Below, one piece after another: positions 10,811 through 21,812 of a stretch of 64,000 bases of DNA; the stretch's first letter is position 1; each line of letters begins with the position of its first letter. The stretch comes from Malus domestica (Eukaryota; Streptophyta; Magnoliopsida; Rosales; Rosaceae): assembly GCF_042453785.1 (NCBI RefSeq), contig NC_091669.1:12598501-12662500 (forward strand), written 5' to 3'. The notes beneath the pieces were generated by a model. The model was not told where the DNA came from. It searched no databases and saw only the letters and a program-made list of their open reading frames with translations. The translations under genes were made by a program, and so were the position numbers.

Positions 10811-11760
10811 TTTGCTTCACACTATCTTGATCAAGATAGTGTGAAGCTTTTGAGAATTTGTAGTTGTCCTCCATTGATGAAGCTTTTGTTGGTGAAGCTT
10901 TGTTGGGTACCACGAATTCATTTTGCTTCACACTATCTTGATCAAGATAGTGTGAAGCTTTTGAGAATTTGTAGTTGTCCTCCATTGATGAAGCTTTGTT
11001 GAATTTCCTTTTTTTTTTTTTTGGGAAACTAGAAATTTGAAAATGTGGGAGAGAAAACATATACAAATTTTGCTTCCACACTGTTGAGTAAGAAATTGTG
11101 ATGCAAGCCACACCTTGTAGTAGTCGAAGGTTTGGATGAATCATATAAATTGAATTTGCTTTGAACAATCTTGAATTTGCCTCGAAGGTTTGAGAATTGT
11201 AGTTGCCCTCCATTGATGAAGCTTTTGTTGCCATCATAAATTGGTTTTGCTTCACACCATCTTGATCAAGAGTGTGTGAAGCTTTTGAGAATTATGGTTG
11301 AACTCCTTTGATGAAGCTTTTGTTGGCACCATAAATTGGTTTTGCTTCACACTGTCTTGATCAAGAGTGTGTGAAGCTTTTGAGAATTGTGGTTGCCCTC
11401 CATTGATGAAGCTCTTGTTGGCACCATAAATTGGTTTTGTTTCACACTGTCTTGATCAAGAGTGTGAAGCTTTTGAGGATTGTGGTTGAACTCTTTTGAT
11501 GAAGCTTTTGTTGGCACCATAAATTGGTTTTGCTTCACACTGTCTTGATCAAGAGTGTGTGAAGCTTTTGAGAATTGTGGTTGCCCTCCATTAATGAAGC
11601 TCTTATTAGCACCATAAATTGGTTTTGCTTCACACTGTCTTGATCAAGATTGTTTGAAGCTTTTGAGAATTGTGGTTGAACTCTTTTGATGAAGCTCTTG
11701 TTGGCACCATAAATTGGTTGTGCTTCACACTGTCTTGATCAAGAGTGTGAAGCTTTCTAC
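10785..11760. repeat. Tandem array, unit about 90-115 bp, each with a palindrome
   Basis: About nine units, each with a TTGTTGG(G)TACCATGAATT or GGCACCATAAATTGGTTTT word, the CTTCACACT...AGTGTGAAG palindrome, and GAGAATTGTGGTTG. The first two units keep the perfect palindrome. Later units have an asymmetric form (ACTGTCTTGATCAAGAGTGTG). An unrelated A/T-rich stretch interrupts the array at about 11005-11170. Confidence 0.85.
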
Positions 11761-11999
11761 GAGTTGTAGTGTTTGCATTGTTATAGAGGGGAAATGTCTG
11801 AAGCAGATGCAAGAAGGCTGAATAGCTTGATCTTCGTATGTCATGCACCGAAGTTGTTGTTGGCCTGCAATAAGACTTTGTTGGTGACTATAACTCTTGT
11901 TTGGCATAAGTGATCCCTTAGTTGAGTTGTCAAGCTTAAGGGTTTTTGATTACTTGTGAATGCTAGGAGTTCACATGTACAAGTTGTACCACTCGTCTT

Positions 12000-12870
12000 C
12001 TGGTAGGTGGAATGAATGGTGAGTTGCTTTCATCACTTGGTTGGTGGTACGAAAGTGAGTTCCTTCATCACCTTTCATCACATTTCATCACCTGGTTGGT
12101 GGCACGAGGATGAGTTCCTTCTTCACCTGGTTGGTGGCATGAATGACAAGTTACCAAATGATATTAGAGTACGGGTTGTACATTTCATCACCTGGTTGGT
12201 GGCATGAAGAAGAGTACGGGTTGTACATTTCATCACCTGGTTAGTGGCATGAAGATGAGTTCATTCTTCACCTAGTTGGTGGCATGAGTGGCAAGTTGCC
12301 AAATGATATTAGAGTACTGGTTGTACATTTCATCACCTAGTTGGTGGCATGAATGAAAGTACGGGTTTTACATTGGTTGATGACATGAAGATGAGTTCCT
12401 TCTTCACCTGGTTGGTAGTATGAGTGGTAAGTTGCCAAATGATATTAAAGTACGGGTTGTACATTTCATCACCTGATTGGTGGCATGAAGGAGAGTACGG
12501 GTTGTACATTTCATCACCTGGTTGGTGGCACAAAGATAAGTTCATTCTTCACCTGGTTGATGGTATGAGTGGCAAGTTGCCAAATGATATTAGCGTACGG
12601 GTTGTACATTTCATCACCTGGTTGGTGGCATGAAGGAAAGTACGGGTTGTACATTTCATCACCTGGTTGGTGGCATGAAGATGAGTTCCTTCTTCTCCTG
12701 GTTGGTGGCATAAGTGGCAAGTTGCCAAATGATATTAGAGTATGGGTTGTACATTTTATCACCTGGTTGGTGGCATGAATGAGAGTATGGGTTGTACGTT
12801 TCATCACCTGGTTGGTGCCATGAAGATGATTTCTTTCTTCACATTTCATCACCTGGTTGGTGAGAATAAG
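12000..12870. repeat. Tandem array around CATCACCTGGTTGGTGGCATG
   Basis: About 20 copies of a core reading CACCTGGTTGGTGGCATGAA occur in a higher-order unit of about 145 bp. That unit also has GAGTACGGGTTGTACATTTC and GGCAAGTTGCCAAATGATAT. The GGCAAGTTGCC and CACCTGGTTGGTG words have local dyad symmetry. Frames over the array are repeat artefacts. Confidence 0.9.
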
Positions 12871-12950
12871 GGCAAGGTGTCGAGGCACATTGTAGCAAGT
12901 GTCAAAGACACAAAGTATGTTGAACCCTTTCGAAGCACAATTGGCTTATG

Positions 12951-13043
12951 TATGGATGTGTTGGAATGTATGATGTTTATGTATGAATGTGTTGGAATGT
13001 ATGATGTTTATGTATGAATGTGTTGGAATGTATAATGTTTATG
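12951..13043. repeat. Three tandem copies of a 31-bp unit
   Basis: The unit reads TATGAATGTGTTGGAATGTA then TGATGTTTATG and is present three times with one or two changes. From 13044 to 13434 nothing else is recognised. Confidence 0.85.
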
Positions 13044-13434
13044 TTGATTGATATGAGTGATGCTTATGAATGTTTTGCTATGCATGAAAGGATCCATGCT
13101 TTTGATATGTGAACCATGTTGGTTGTAACACTTAGTATCACATACTTTGTGTCCAAGTACACATGTTGAAGCTCTAAGTTGGAGTATAAGGGTAGGTCAG
13201 TGTAGACCAAGTGTTCCAGTGTTAGGAACGCAAAAACACTCAGAAGAAGTTGTCTAAATTCCCTCTTCTTTAAATATTTACCGAAAGACTTGTGTGACAA
13301 AAGATCTCAAGTGGTTGAGAGTCAAAACATTTGTAATGTGTATGCCTTCTTATAATAGCATTTCATTCAGTACCTAGTCTTCCACTTTGAAAGATTGAGG
13401 CTTGGCCCTATAGTCATAATAGTCGACGGTACGT

Positions 13435-14995
13435 TCACCCCTGGTTGTCTTGATACGAACTTTTATCCCTCTTGTTGTAATGGGCTTGCTGAGAGTAAAA
13501 ATCCTTCCTCTTACCAAGAGACATATACGTTTGGTGACTTAGCGAGTAACTAAATGAGGCAGGAGATGATGTAATGGGTGTCTGAATGGCCAATATCTCC
13601 TTACTTGGTAGAACTTGACTTCCACTTCCCATTTGTTGATAGGGATTAACCATATGGGGGTTCCCTTGGTATGTCCTTGCTTCGGTGGAGGCGTGGTTGT
13701 AAGCTTGTGCCATCACCTCAGAGTAAGTCTTTCAAGTGTTAGCATTGATCATGTACTTAAAGAAACAATCACATAGACCTGCCATGAAGGCCTTGAGGGC
13801 GGTCTTGTCATCTGCCTCAGCGCAGCGAGAATACTCATGACTGAAACGACCGGCATACTCTCGTAGTGACTCGTCCTGCTTCTGGCGAATAGTGCCAAGT
13901 CATCTGCAAAATGCAAGTGATCGGTCTGGAAGATATGTTGAGAGACAAACAGTTTCCGCAATTCCTCAAATAAGTCTACTGTCTCAGGTGGAAGACGGCA
14001 ATACCAGTTTAGAGCTCTGTCAGAGAGAGTGAAGGGGAAGAGAAGACATCGTTCTTCGTCGGTGTGCATCCGATATGCCATGGTGGACTCAAAGAGGTTA
14101 AGGTGTTAAATTGGGTCATCCCTTCCGATATAGAGTTGTAAACCAAGCTTTTGTTTTGTCTTCGCTTGAAGAGGGTGTCGATGATCCTTCTTGTAAGAGG
14201 GCCAGGCCTGGGTTGGTTCCAGTCAGGTATCTCGGCCTGACGTTCGTCCTTCAACTTGTTTACTTCCTCAAAGAGCTGTAGGACAAGGGGGTCCTGAGTG
14301 GAGTCATGTACCATTGTAATTTTCTTTCGTAAGTCTCCATCGCCTCTTAGAAGTAGGAAAGTTTGAGCAATGACGTGTGGTTTTTTCTTGGACTCGCCGT
14401 ACTGACTTCTAGGGCGAGTCTGTCGGAATACCTCAGAGTCTCCAGTACCTTCATGTTCCTCTGGGACATGTCGTTCCTTCCTTAGATTGACAGCTGGCCT
14501 GGGTCGTGGGAAGGGACCGAGTCTTTCAGAAACCCTTGGGTCATTGATCTTCGAGCATATGTGGAGGGGATTCTCTCGACGTTGGTTTAGGAAGTCTCGG
14601 CAATCACGATAAACAGCTTTCGATCCTTCCAACCCTTCTGAGTTGAGTGAAGTCTTATGTTGATCAATGTTTTGATGATTAGCTCACTCCTCATCAGGGA
14701 TACTCATGTCGAAGGGAGGTGACCTTCCGTGCTGGGAGGCACCCAGATGATGGTTGATGTTCACAGGGGCAACGAGCTCGCGTGTTTAAGTACGCCTAGT
14801 TTCTTAGAGCATCTTAAAGAGCTTCTCATACTACTCCTAGAGGACCTCATTCTTCATTGCTATCTTGTTGTTCTGAGCTTATAGCTTATCGACTTTAGCT
14901 TGAAGAGCAACCCTCTTTCCTTCATTCTTTCGTTGCTTCGCACTAGGTGCAAGAGGAATGTCATTCTGTGTGCTGTGGCTTCCTTCGCTCCCCAT
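13435..14995 (-). pseudogene. Decayed gypsy-type gag
   Basis: Read on the minus strand from ATG at 14995. The N-terminal part (MGSEGSHSTQNDIPLAPSAK) is broken by several stops. It continues in 14632-14009, with a linker rich in R, P and E, and then in 14081-13749. There the block LFPFTLSDRALNWYCRLPPE followed by TVDLFEELRKLF matches the retrotransposon gag domain (PF03732) pattern of plant gypsy elements. A last segment (13716-13435) is Q-, S- and Y-rich. Stops and frameshifts separate the parts, so no intact Gag is made. No zinc knuckle or pol domain follows; the coding part ends where the tandem arrays begin. Confidence 0.75.
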
Positions 14996-15080
14996 GTTGG
15001 AGAGGGATGCCTAATCAAAAGAGAGTGTACGAATGGTGGAAACCAGCTTGGCAAAGCTGAAGAGAGTAGGAATAAGTGTC

Positions 15081-15101
15081 GTTCCCACAGACGGCGCCAA
15101 A
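15081..15101 (-). other. Primer-binding site of the retrotransposon
   Basis: Directly inside the right LTR the minus strand reads TTTGGCGCCGTCTGTGGGAA. TGGCGCCGT pairs with the 3' end of plant tRNA-Asp (ACGGCGCCA), a primer used by several plant gypsy elements. The match beyond those nine bases is weaker. It fixes the right LTR as the 5' LTR. Confidence 0.7.
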
Positions 15102-15616
15102 TGTTGATGCACAAAATCAGCGAAGACTTTGGTACAACAGAAAATGTTAAGTTTGTGACCTTCGTTAGATTGTTCCGGCCACTAGTATGGATAAGTAAGT
15201 AAATGGATAGGGACAGGGAAGCAAACACAAGATGTACGTGGTTCATCCAGATTGGCTACGTCCACGGAGTAGAGGAGTTCTCATTAATTGTGAAGAGTTT
15301 ACACAAGTACATAGGTTCAAGCTCTCCTTTAGTGAGTACTAGTGAATGATTTAGTACAAATGACATTCGAAAATATTGTAAGAGAATGATCTCTATTTAT
15401 AGAAGAGAGTTTCTAGTCTTATTCTGACATTGACACATGTCGTGTTGTGATTGGCTTCTGATGTTGACACGTGTCGCGCTATGATTGGCTTCTGATGTCG
15501 ACACGTGTCGCGCTGTGATTGGCCTCTTGGTTGGAAGGAAACTCTTCTGGGTCCTTGACGGTATAACGTTGACCGGTGTTCAGTAGTTTCGGGATTGGTC
15601 AAGTATGGTACAAACA
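15102..15616 (-). repeat. 5' LTR of the 9.5 kb retrotransposon
   Basis: It is 515 bp, against 481 bp for its partner, because it has three rather than two copies of a roughly 35-bp unit holding GACACGTGTCGCGCT and TGATTGGCTTCTGATG (15430-15525). These G-box units lie upstream, in the minus direction, of a TATAAATAG box at 15393-15401. That is a plausible U3 promoter. The TG...CA termini are intact. Confidence 0.9.
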
Positions 15617-15859
15617 GATTTAATAAAGACCTTTTAAACGATATAACCCCTCGATGTACTACCTGTATAGTTTCTAGAAAATCATACTACATATAAGTAT
15701 GAAGTCAAATGTAAATCAACATTAAATCCAAGAATAATCCAAAATCACTACACATCGGCAACAACATAATAAAATCAAGTGCTCATCAATCTATGATAAC
15801 CCACGAGTCGGAGTTGCCTAACGCAACCTGTACGACTCATAAATAAATCTATGATAACA

Positions 15860-16075
15860 CATGAGTCGAAGTTGCCTAATGCAACTTGTACGACTCATAG
15901 GCAACCTGTACAACGGTGTCGGAGTTGCCTATTGCAATCTGTACACCAATGTCGGAGTTGCCTATTGCAACCTGTATGACAATGTCGGAGTAGCCTATTA
16001 TTGCAACCTGTACGACAATGTTGGAGTTGCATATTGCAACCTGTACAACAATGTCGGAGTTGCCTAAAACACAAA
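15860..16075. repeat. Tandem array, 33-bp unit
   Basis: Six to seven copies of a unit with GTCGGAGTTGCCTATTGCAA then CCTGTACGACAAT. The related words GAGTCGGAGTC...CCTGTACGAC occur spread out in family A copy 1 (1190-1400) and, in reverse, in copy 3 (54650-54860), so the array expanded inside this copy only. Confidence 0.85.
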
Positions 16076-17766
16076 TATAGTCATGTCATCACTCAATCAT
16101 TTCAAATAACACCATAAACTCACCTGAACTTACCTGTGTGTCCCGCGCTCACCTTAGCACTTCAAAGCATTCACAACAATTATATGTAGGTAATATGCAT
16201 ATGGATATGTCATAATGCAACCTAAAACTCAACCATATCATAGTATTTTAGATTATATAAATATATATATATGACATGGCATAAAATGAATAAATTAATT
16301 TAAAAGCGTTTGTGGAATTATCAATCGTATATATATACGATAAAAAGGAAAAGACCCACTCACATAAGGTCTGCTACGGCTCCCTAGCACGAATATCGAG
16401 ACATCACAAACAATCCTCACCTAGAACAATTATTCAGTCACGTCTCAAAAATTTTATCAATAGAACACGTAACTTACATAAAACACATCCCAAGGACGTT
16501 CTAGAATGATTTGAGACCCATTAACCAAAAGTCAACCGTCGGTCAAAGATCAATTGTAGGGTCCACAACCCTATGTAACTCAATCCGGAAGATCCGCATC
16601 TCAGATTTCCATTCTGTAACTTCCAAAGATCCACATTGTGCTTCTAAAACATCATACTAAAGTTTCATTACGATCCAACAATTGGATCTTCGCCAATTGC
16701 CAATTCAAGTGGGGGTCAACGTTTTATTTTACGAACTTACAAATCTAATTCGGGAAGATCCATATGTCAAATTTCCAATCCGTAAGTTTCTAATATCCTC
16801 AAATATTACATACTATATTTTATTAAAGTTTGGTGATGATCCAACTGTTGGATCGTCAATTCACATAATGTTCAATTAGCAGTCTTTATCAAAACTATGT
16901 TCAAACGATGAGATTTCATTAATCGGACTTCACCTATGGAATTGGGGTGTCAAACTTAGCTTAGAAAGGTCAAGGGATGACTCGGCTTACGCGCCGCCAC
17001 CACGCGCCGTTGCACACTGCGGTCGCCCGCCCGTCCCGATTCACCGAAAAATTCAACTATCTCCAAAAATTCTCAAATTTTATAAAAATAAAGATCTCAA
17101 ACAGTAGAGCAAGTTTTATACTTGTGGCCAAGTCCAATTTAGCCGGGAAAGACTTCAATTTCACTCAAACTCGCCAGAACCCTAAAAGGGGTGAACTTTG
17201 ATTCTCCTACCTCGGTGTTCCAATGTCTCTACCACTTGTTGGGTCATGTTCCTGGGTCCAAAGAAGGGAGTTGATTGGGGGTAGTTTTAGGTGGTGGAAC
17301 TGACCGGATTGCAGGAATCACCATCGAGCACCTCCGGTGCTCCAATGGAGTTCCTCGCGGTTTAGGCTTTAAAAACCCTTGATCTTTGGTGGAGATGGAA
17401 GAAGAGAGGTTGAGGAAGAAGTTTCAGGTGATATATGTGTGAATTTCAACTGAAAAATTATGGAGATTGGCTGGAATTTGGCCGGGTCGAAACTGGGTTT
17501 GTGGTGGGTGTGGTTGACGGGAAGAGGGAGATCCACCTTCCTAATTGGCTACCCTCCTATTCTTCTAATTGGTCCCTTGCCCTTTCTCTTATTGGTCACT
17601 CCTTTCTTCCCTTAAAACTGATTGGTTACCACTCCCACATGGTGAGAGTTCGAATTAATTTATAACTAAACTTTAAATAACCAATTTCAAACGTCTGTAA
17701 CTATACCATTATAATCCGGACTCACAAATGGCTTTTGCCTATACGTTCGTAGTGACGAGTACTACA

Positions 17767-20320
17767 AAAATATGCTAAAAAAAAAAGTTCCACGTCTCTC
17801 TAACCGATGGTCAACAAAGGTCAAAATCTTTGCCTCAATGGGGCATTTTCTAAAACTCAATCTCATCCAGCCCACCAAACGGCCCTGTTAAAATTAAAAA
17901 TGTTGTCTTATGTTTATAAACTCTCAATCCAATAGACTATTGACACAAACTAATTTTTAGGTTGGCGATATTGTTATAAAAAAATAATAAAATCGAATTT
18001 AAATTTCTCATCCGAACTTATAGTAAAAAAAAAATAAAAAAAATAAAATCTAATAGCACTAGTTGATTAAACACATGTAAAATGTGTTTGAATACAACTG
18101 TATGTTGGGCATGGACAAACGTCATGTGTAAAACGTAGTACTGTTTTTCGGTTAGGTTTCTGTTAACACATGGACAAGTTAGGGATCGATGATTATCGTT
18201 GGCATGGGGTGATCAAATTAAAAAAAAACGTGTTTTAAGCTCCTAGTTAGAACCCTAAACCCAACCACATGTTCATGTTTGTCTCACAAGTCACAACCTC
18301 GTAGTACTTTCTTTCTTAATTTGCATTCAATCATGTTTTATGCTCGTGAAAGTTATATAATTCAAGAAACGTAAAACTGCACGTCAGAACTAATCATAAG
18401 CTTACTATATAATAAGCGAGAAGTGTTAGGATCAATCGCATACCGATTGATTTATTGATATTTTATTGATTTCCATATAGTTTCTCTGTATCTTCTATTT
18501 CTTTGATCACACGATGGGTATAGGTTGCTTAATTAGGGAACTGAGGCATGTTGATGGATTTACATAAAAGAGAGAGAGAGTGAGATGAAATTTGAATTAA
18601 TTGTATGTGATGTTGCTTAAGGAGAGGGATTTTCAATTTTATACAACAAATGGAGACTTTTTTATAAAAAAATTTATTATCATTAAGAGGAGGTGTGGGT
18701 TCGAAACTATTATAATAATTTAAAGAAATGAGATTTTCGAATTCGGGACACATAGATGGAAACCCTACACCGTATCCACTAAGATAGTGGATCACATGCG
18801 AAACATAATTAAAATAAGAAACAACAAATGGAGACTAATTTTGGTGTCTATTTTGCATTCTTTTACAATAAAATTGACTCTCCATTAATAGATATCTTTC
18901 GTAAAAATAAATTCAATCCAAAACCTTTATCCATTTAATGAAATTTCAAAGTTTCTAAGAACAACATATTCGTCAAATTATTTGGTCACAACTAGATGTC
19001 ACAATCATTTTCGGCTTTGATAATATTTTGCAATTGTATCTTCGAAGTGAAACTTAAAAAGTAGTCAATTCAGATCGTTAAAATTCAATGCAAACACAAG
19101 TCCCACAAATACTTCTAGTTTCTCATAAAAACAAATGAAGATGTATTTCCTTAAGTCTCATTACAATGTGATGTCAATATAGCAATGTCAACACGGCACT
19201 AAAGTCACATATTATGAATATAAAAATATGATATTGTTAGATTATTGACGCAAGTGTCAACAATTCCTAAGGGTTAATTCGTTATAACTCAATTTTCATC
19301 AACGATAAAAACCAATAAGCATGTACTAACGCAACAAAGATTCTAAGAAACATATAGACCGCCCCTATGTAATTCGCAAACAACCAACACATAAAATTTG
19401 TGTGGTTCTCGTTGCCCAAAACTCCTCAAAAAAAACATCTCAACCTAATGTCACATTTCTAAAACGAGATCGATGCCCTTCTGTAAAAGCAACCTCTCAT
19501 GCAATTGCTTTTTGTACCATTAATTTTGTGCAAACAATAACCTCTCGATTGATTAAAATTTGAGTTACAACAAAAGGAGAAAAGGATAGCTCCACATGTC
19601 GGTCCCACCGAGGAATCATTCGCATTCCAAATCACGCCAAACTTGCGGACCACCACCGCTCCCTACCCAGCGAAAGATTTTTCAGTATAATCGGTACATA
19701 AAATAATATATCACGTATTATTATATAAATGATGAAATATGTATATTAAAATGTTAATAATTTAAAAAATAAAACTTATCATTATTTCTATAAAAACACG
19801 TGGTATACCACTTATGTTCCGGTCATAATAAACAAATTTCTCCCCCACCGCGTGGTTCTGCGTCAGCCGTCAGCTTTTGCCGCAAACGTGGCGCTCATCC
19901 GCTGGGCCGCTGCCTGATTGAACTTTTTAAACCCATTTTTTAAATTTCTTTTGCTGTCAGGTGCAATGGTTTGATTTGTGTGGTTGAAATTGGAGTTGAA
20001 AAGGAACTGTCCGCTAAGATTTTGCCACCCGTCGAATTAGTATGGTGAGGGGGTCACGCATCACGACGAGAGTTATGAAGGCCCAGAAGCAGCTCCGCCG
20101 TGACCCCACCACCGTCTTGTCGTTCAAACGATAAACAGAATAATGGACGCTTCTGATTTTATCCACTATAAAAATATCTTCATAAACTTGCTTAACTATT
20201 AATTTTTTTTTTTACATTTTATAATCATTTTCTTTTGATTTTTAAAAAACGTGCGACAAAAAATACTTACTTGTATCAAAGAATATCTTAAATTTTTTTT
20301 CACTCGAAAGCAGTATTTAA
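17767..20320. other. Intergenic stretch without a recognised gene
   Basis: AT-rich sequence. A possible tRNA-like SINE lies on the minus strand at about 18530-18800, with an A-box-like TTAGTGGATACGG and a B-box-like GTTTCGAACCC. A somewhat GC-richer patch lies at 19850-20130. Short frames, for example 18529-18795 and 19459-19656, show no family features. Confidence 0.4.
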
Positions 20321-20324
20321 AATA

Positions 20325-20860
20325 TCAGTATCGGTGAAAATATTGATAATCAAATTTGTAAAAATATCAATAGATATATCGTATATCAATATCGATTGCC
20401 TTCGATGAAAATGATAAAAATTTGGTCAAAAACATGAAAATTTAAAAATATTTTTTAGGGAATGTCATATGAAGCCACAACACACGTATGAATCAAGAAT
20501 TAATGATTAGATACTGTGTAAACAATAAGTATGTGATATGTGAGAAGAAAAACTTTCTTATAATGACAAGTGATAAAATAAAGCATTTTCACTATAAAGA
20601 ATAAATTATACATAACTTAATTGAAATTTTCGTCATGAAAACAGCGCAAGTTTTATTAACGTAAGCTAATACCATAGAAAAAGAGATTAAAAAAATAAAG
20701 AATGCATAGGCTCATGGATATTTCTTGCAAACTTTTTGCAAATTGTCTACAAACACTGAATATTTCCTGAAAATATTGAGAAAATTGACTGATTTCCGAA
20801 TTTTGGAATATTTCCGTGGAAATATAGAGCATATCCAGGATATTTCAAATATAGCTTGTA
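20325..20860. repeat. Possible decayed inverted-repeat element
   Basis: Both ends are rich in ATATC/GATAT and AAATATT words (AATATCAGTATCGGTG on the left, GGAATATTTCCGTGGAAATA on the right) in roughly inverted arrangement. No clear target duplication was found. Confidence 0.25.
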
Positions 20861-20976
20861 AATGAAAGGTTTTAGGTTCGACTTGCGTTAAATATGAATT
20901 TGAACCATATTATTGTTAGTCCATTGTAAGACTAAGATTGCTATTTCCACTTAGATATCGTTCGTTAAAAAAAAAT
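20855..20976 (+). repeat. tRNA-type SINE, family S1, truncated copy
   Basis: It contains CTTGTAAATGAAAGG, a B-box-like AGGTTCGACTT, GAATTTGAACCATATTATTG and TTAGTCCATTGTAAG, and ends GTTAAAAAAAA. The same order of words recurs at 27555-27690 (interrupted), 35610-35710, 55865-55965 and, in reverse, at 52425-52570. Marked as a SINE because of the B-box and A tail. Confidence 0.55.
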
Positions 20977-21017
20977 TCCATTACATGTCAAATGATAGGT
21001 AGAAAGAGTTATTTTTA

Positions 21018-21803
21018 GGGACACTTTGGATGCGGTCCCTAACTATCAATATTTGATTGAAACCTTGTTAGTTTTTAGTTTTTGATTGAGATCCCTAACA
21101 TTAATGTAATAATGTAAGTTACTATATTTTTTAAATTAAAAATTAAAAATTGAAATTTGTAATTGTTTATATTAATGAGATTTTAAATAAAACCCATAAT
21201 TTATGGGATTAAAAATAATAAAATATAAATTATACTCTCTATTATATTGTGTGTGTGTGTGTGTGTGTACATTTATGTATGGGTACATTAACCAAAATTA
21301 ACAAAAAAAGTTATTGTGCCAAAACATGGATACATTCTCAAATCAATGAAAAAGAATGTACCCATATAAGTTTAAACATGGATTAAAAAAATTGAATGGA
21401 TTTTATATTAAAAAAAAAGGTACATTTTACATATAATAAATTGATATATTTGAGAATGGGTACATTTAAGATTAAAAAAATTGAAAAATTATATGAATGG
21501 GTACATTTAAGATTAAAAAATTGAGAATCTTTTTATATATAAAAAAAAACTAATAGGTACAAACTTAATTTAATTTAATTTTTTATTATTTTCGAAATGT
21601 TTGAATTGAAAATTAATTAGAAGTTTAATAGAGGTGTGAGTATTAAACCCTAAATTAATTACTAATTTTTATATTAAAAAAATTATATAATAAACATGTA
21701 AATTCATTATCACATTAATAATAGGGACTTGAATCAAAATTTGAGAACTAATAAGGTTTTAATCAATGAACAGTAAGAACTAAGGATCGGATACTAATTT
21801 TTC
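21018..21803. mobile_element. Degenerate Mutator-like element
   Basis: The left end (GGGACACTTTGGATGCGGTC, then CCTAACTATC and GAAACCTTGTTAG) pairs with the complement of the right end (GATCCTTAGTTCTTACTG, AAAACCTTATTAG). The flanks TTATTTTTA (21009-21017) and TTATTTTTT (21804-21812) match at 8 of 9 bases. A GT microsatellite lies near 21250. No coding frame. Confidence 0.4.
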
Positions 21804-21812
21804 TTATTTTTT

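Larger units (their letters stand above)
6109..15616 (-). mobile_element. Complete 9.5 kb LTR retrotransposon, gypsy-like, decayed
   Basis: Two LTRs (6109-6589 and 15102-15616) bound the element, and a perfect 5-bp target duplication GATTT flanks it (6104-6108, 15617-15621). It reads on the minus strand: the primer-binding site lies just inside the right LTR, a polypurine-like stretch (complement of 6590-6610) lies next to the left LTR, and gag is on the minus strand. No protease, reverse transcriptase, RNase H or integrase is recognisable. Several kilobases are instead tandem arrays plus an antisense reading frame. This fits a large retrotransposon derivative (LARD-like) that depends on another element's enzymes. 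The LTRs differ at many sites, so the insertion is not recent, though it is younger than the family A element it splits. Confidence 0.9.
5755..17766. mobile_element. LTR-like element, family A, copy 2, split by a younger retrotransposon
   Basis: The left part (5755-6108) begins TGTGACACATCCC. Similarity to copy 1 resumes at 15622: the stretch around ACCCCTCG and AATCATACTAC at 15646-15735 closely matches 1031-1120, and the CCCACTCAC region near 16350 matches 1790. Between the two parts lies the complete element 6109-15616. The right end is uncertain; the best candidate is ACTACA near 17766, and I found no matching target duplication. The right part has a 33-bp tandem array (15860-16075). Short open frames here, for example 17435-17665, have no recognisable product. 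Confidence 0.55.

Noticed and set aside
10122-11255. A 377-codon minus-strand frame of KSFTH/KSFTY repeats
   Set aside because: It follows a 15-bp tandem repeat exactly and crosses into other arrays; no non-repeat protein sequence supports it.
12016-12888. Overlapping short frames on both strands
   Set aside because: All are translations of the CACCTGGTTGGTGGCATG array in different phases.
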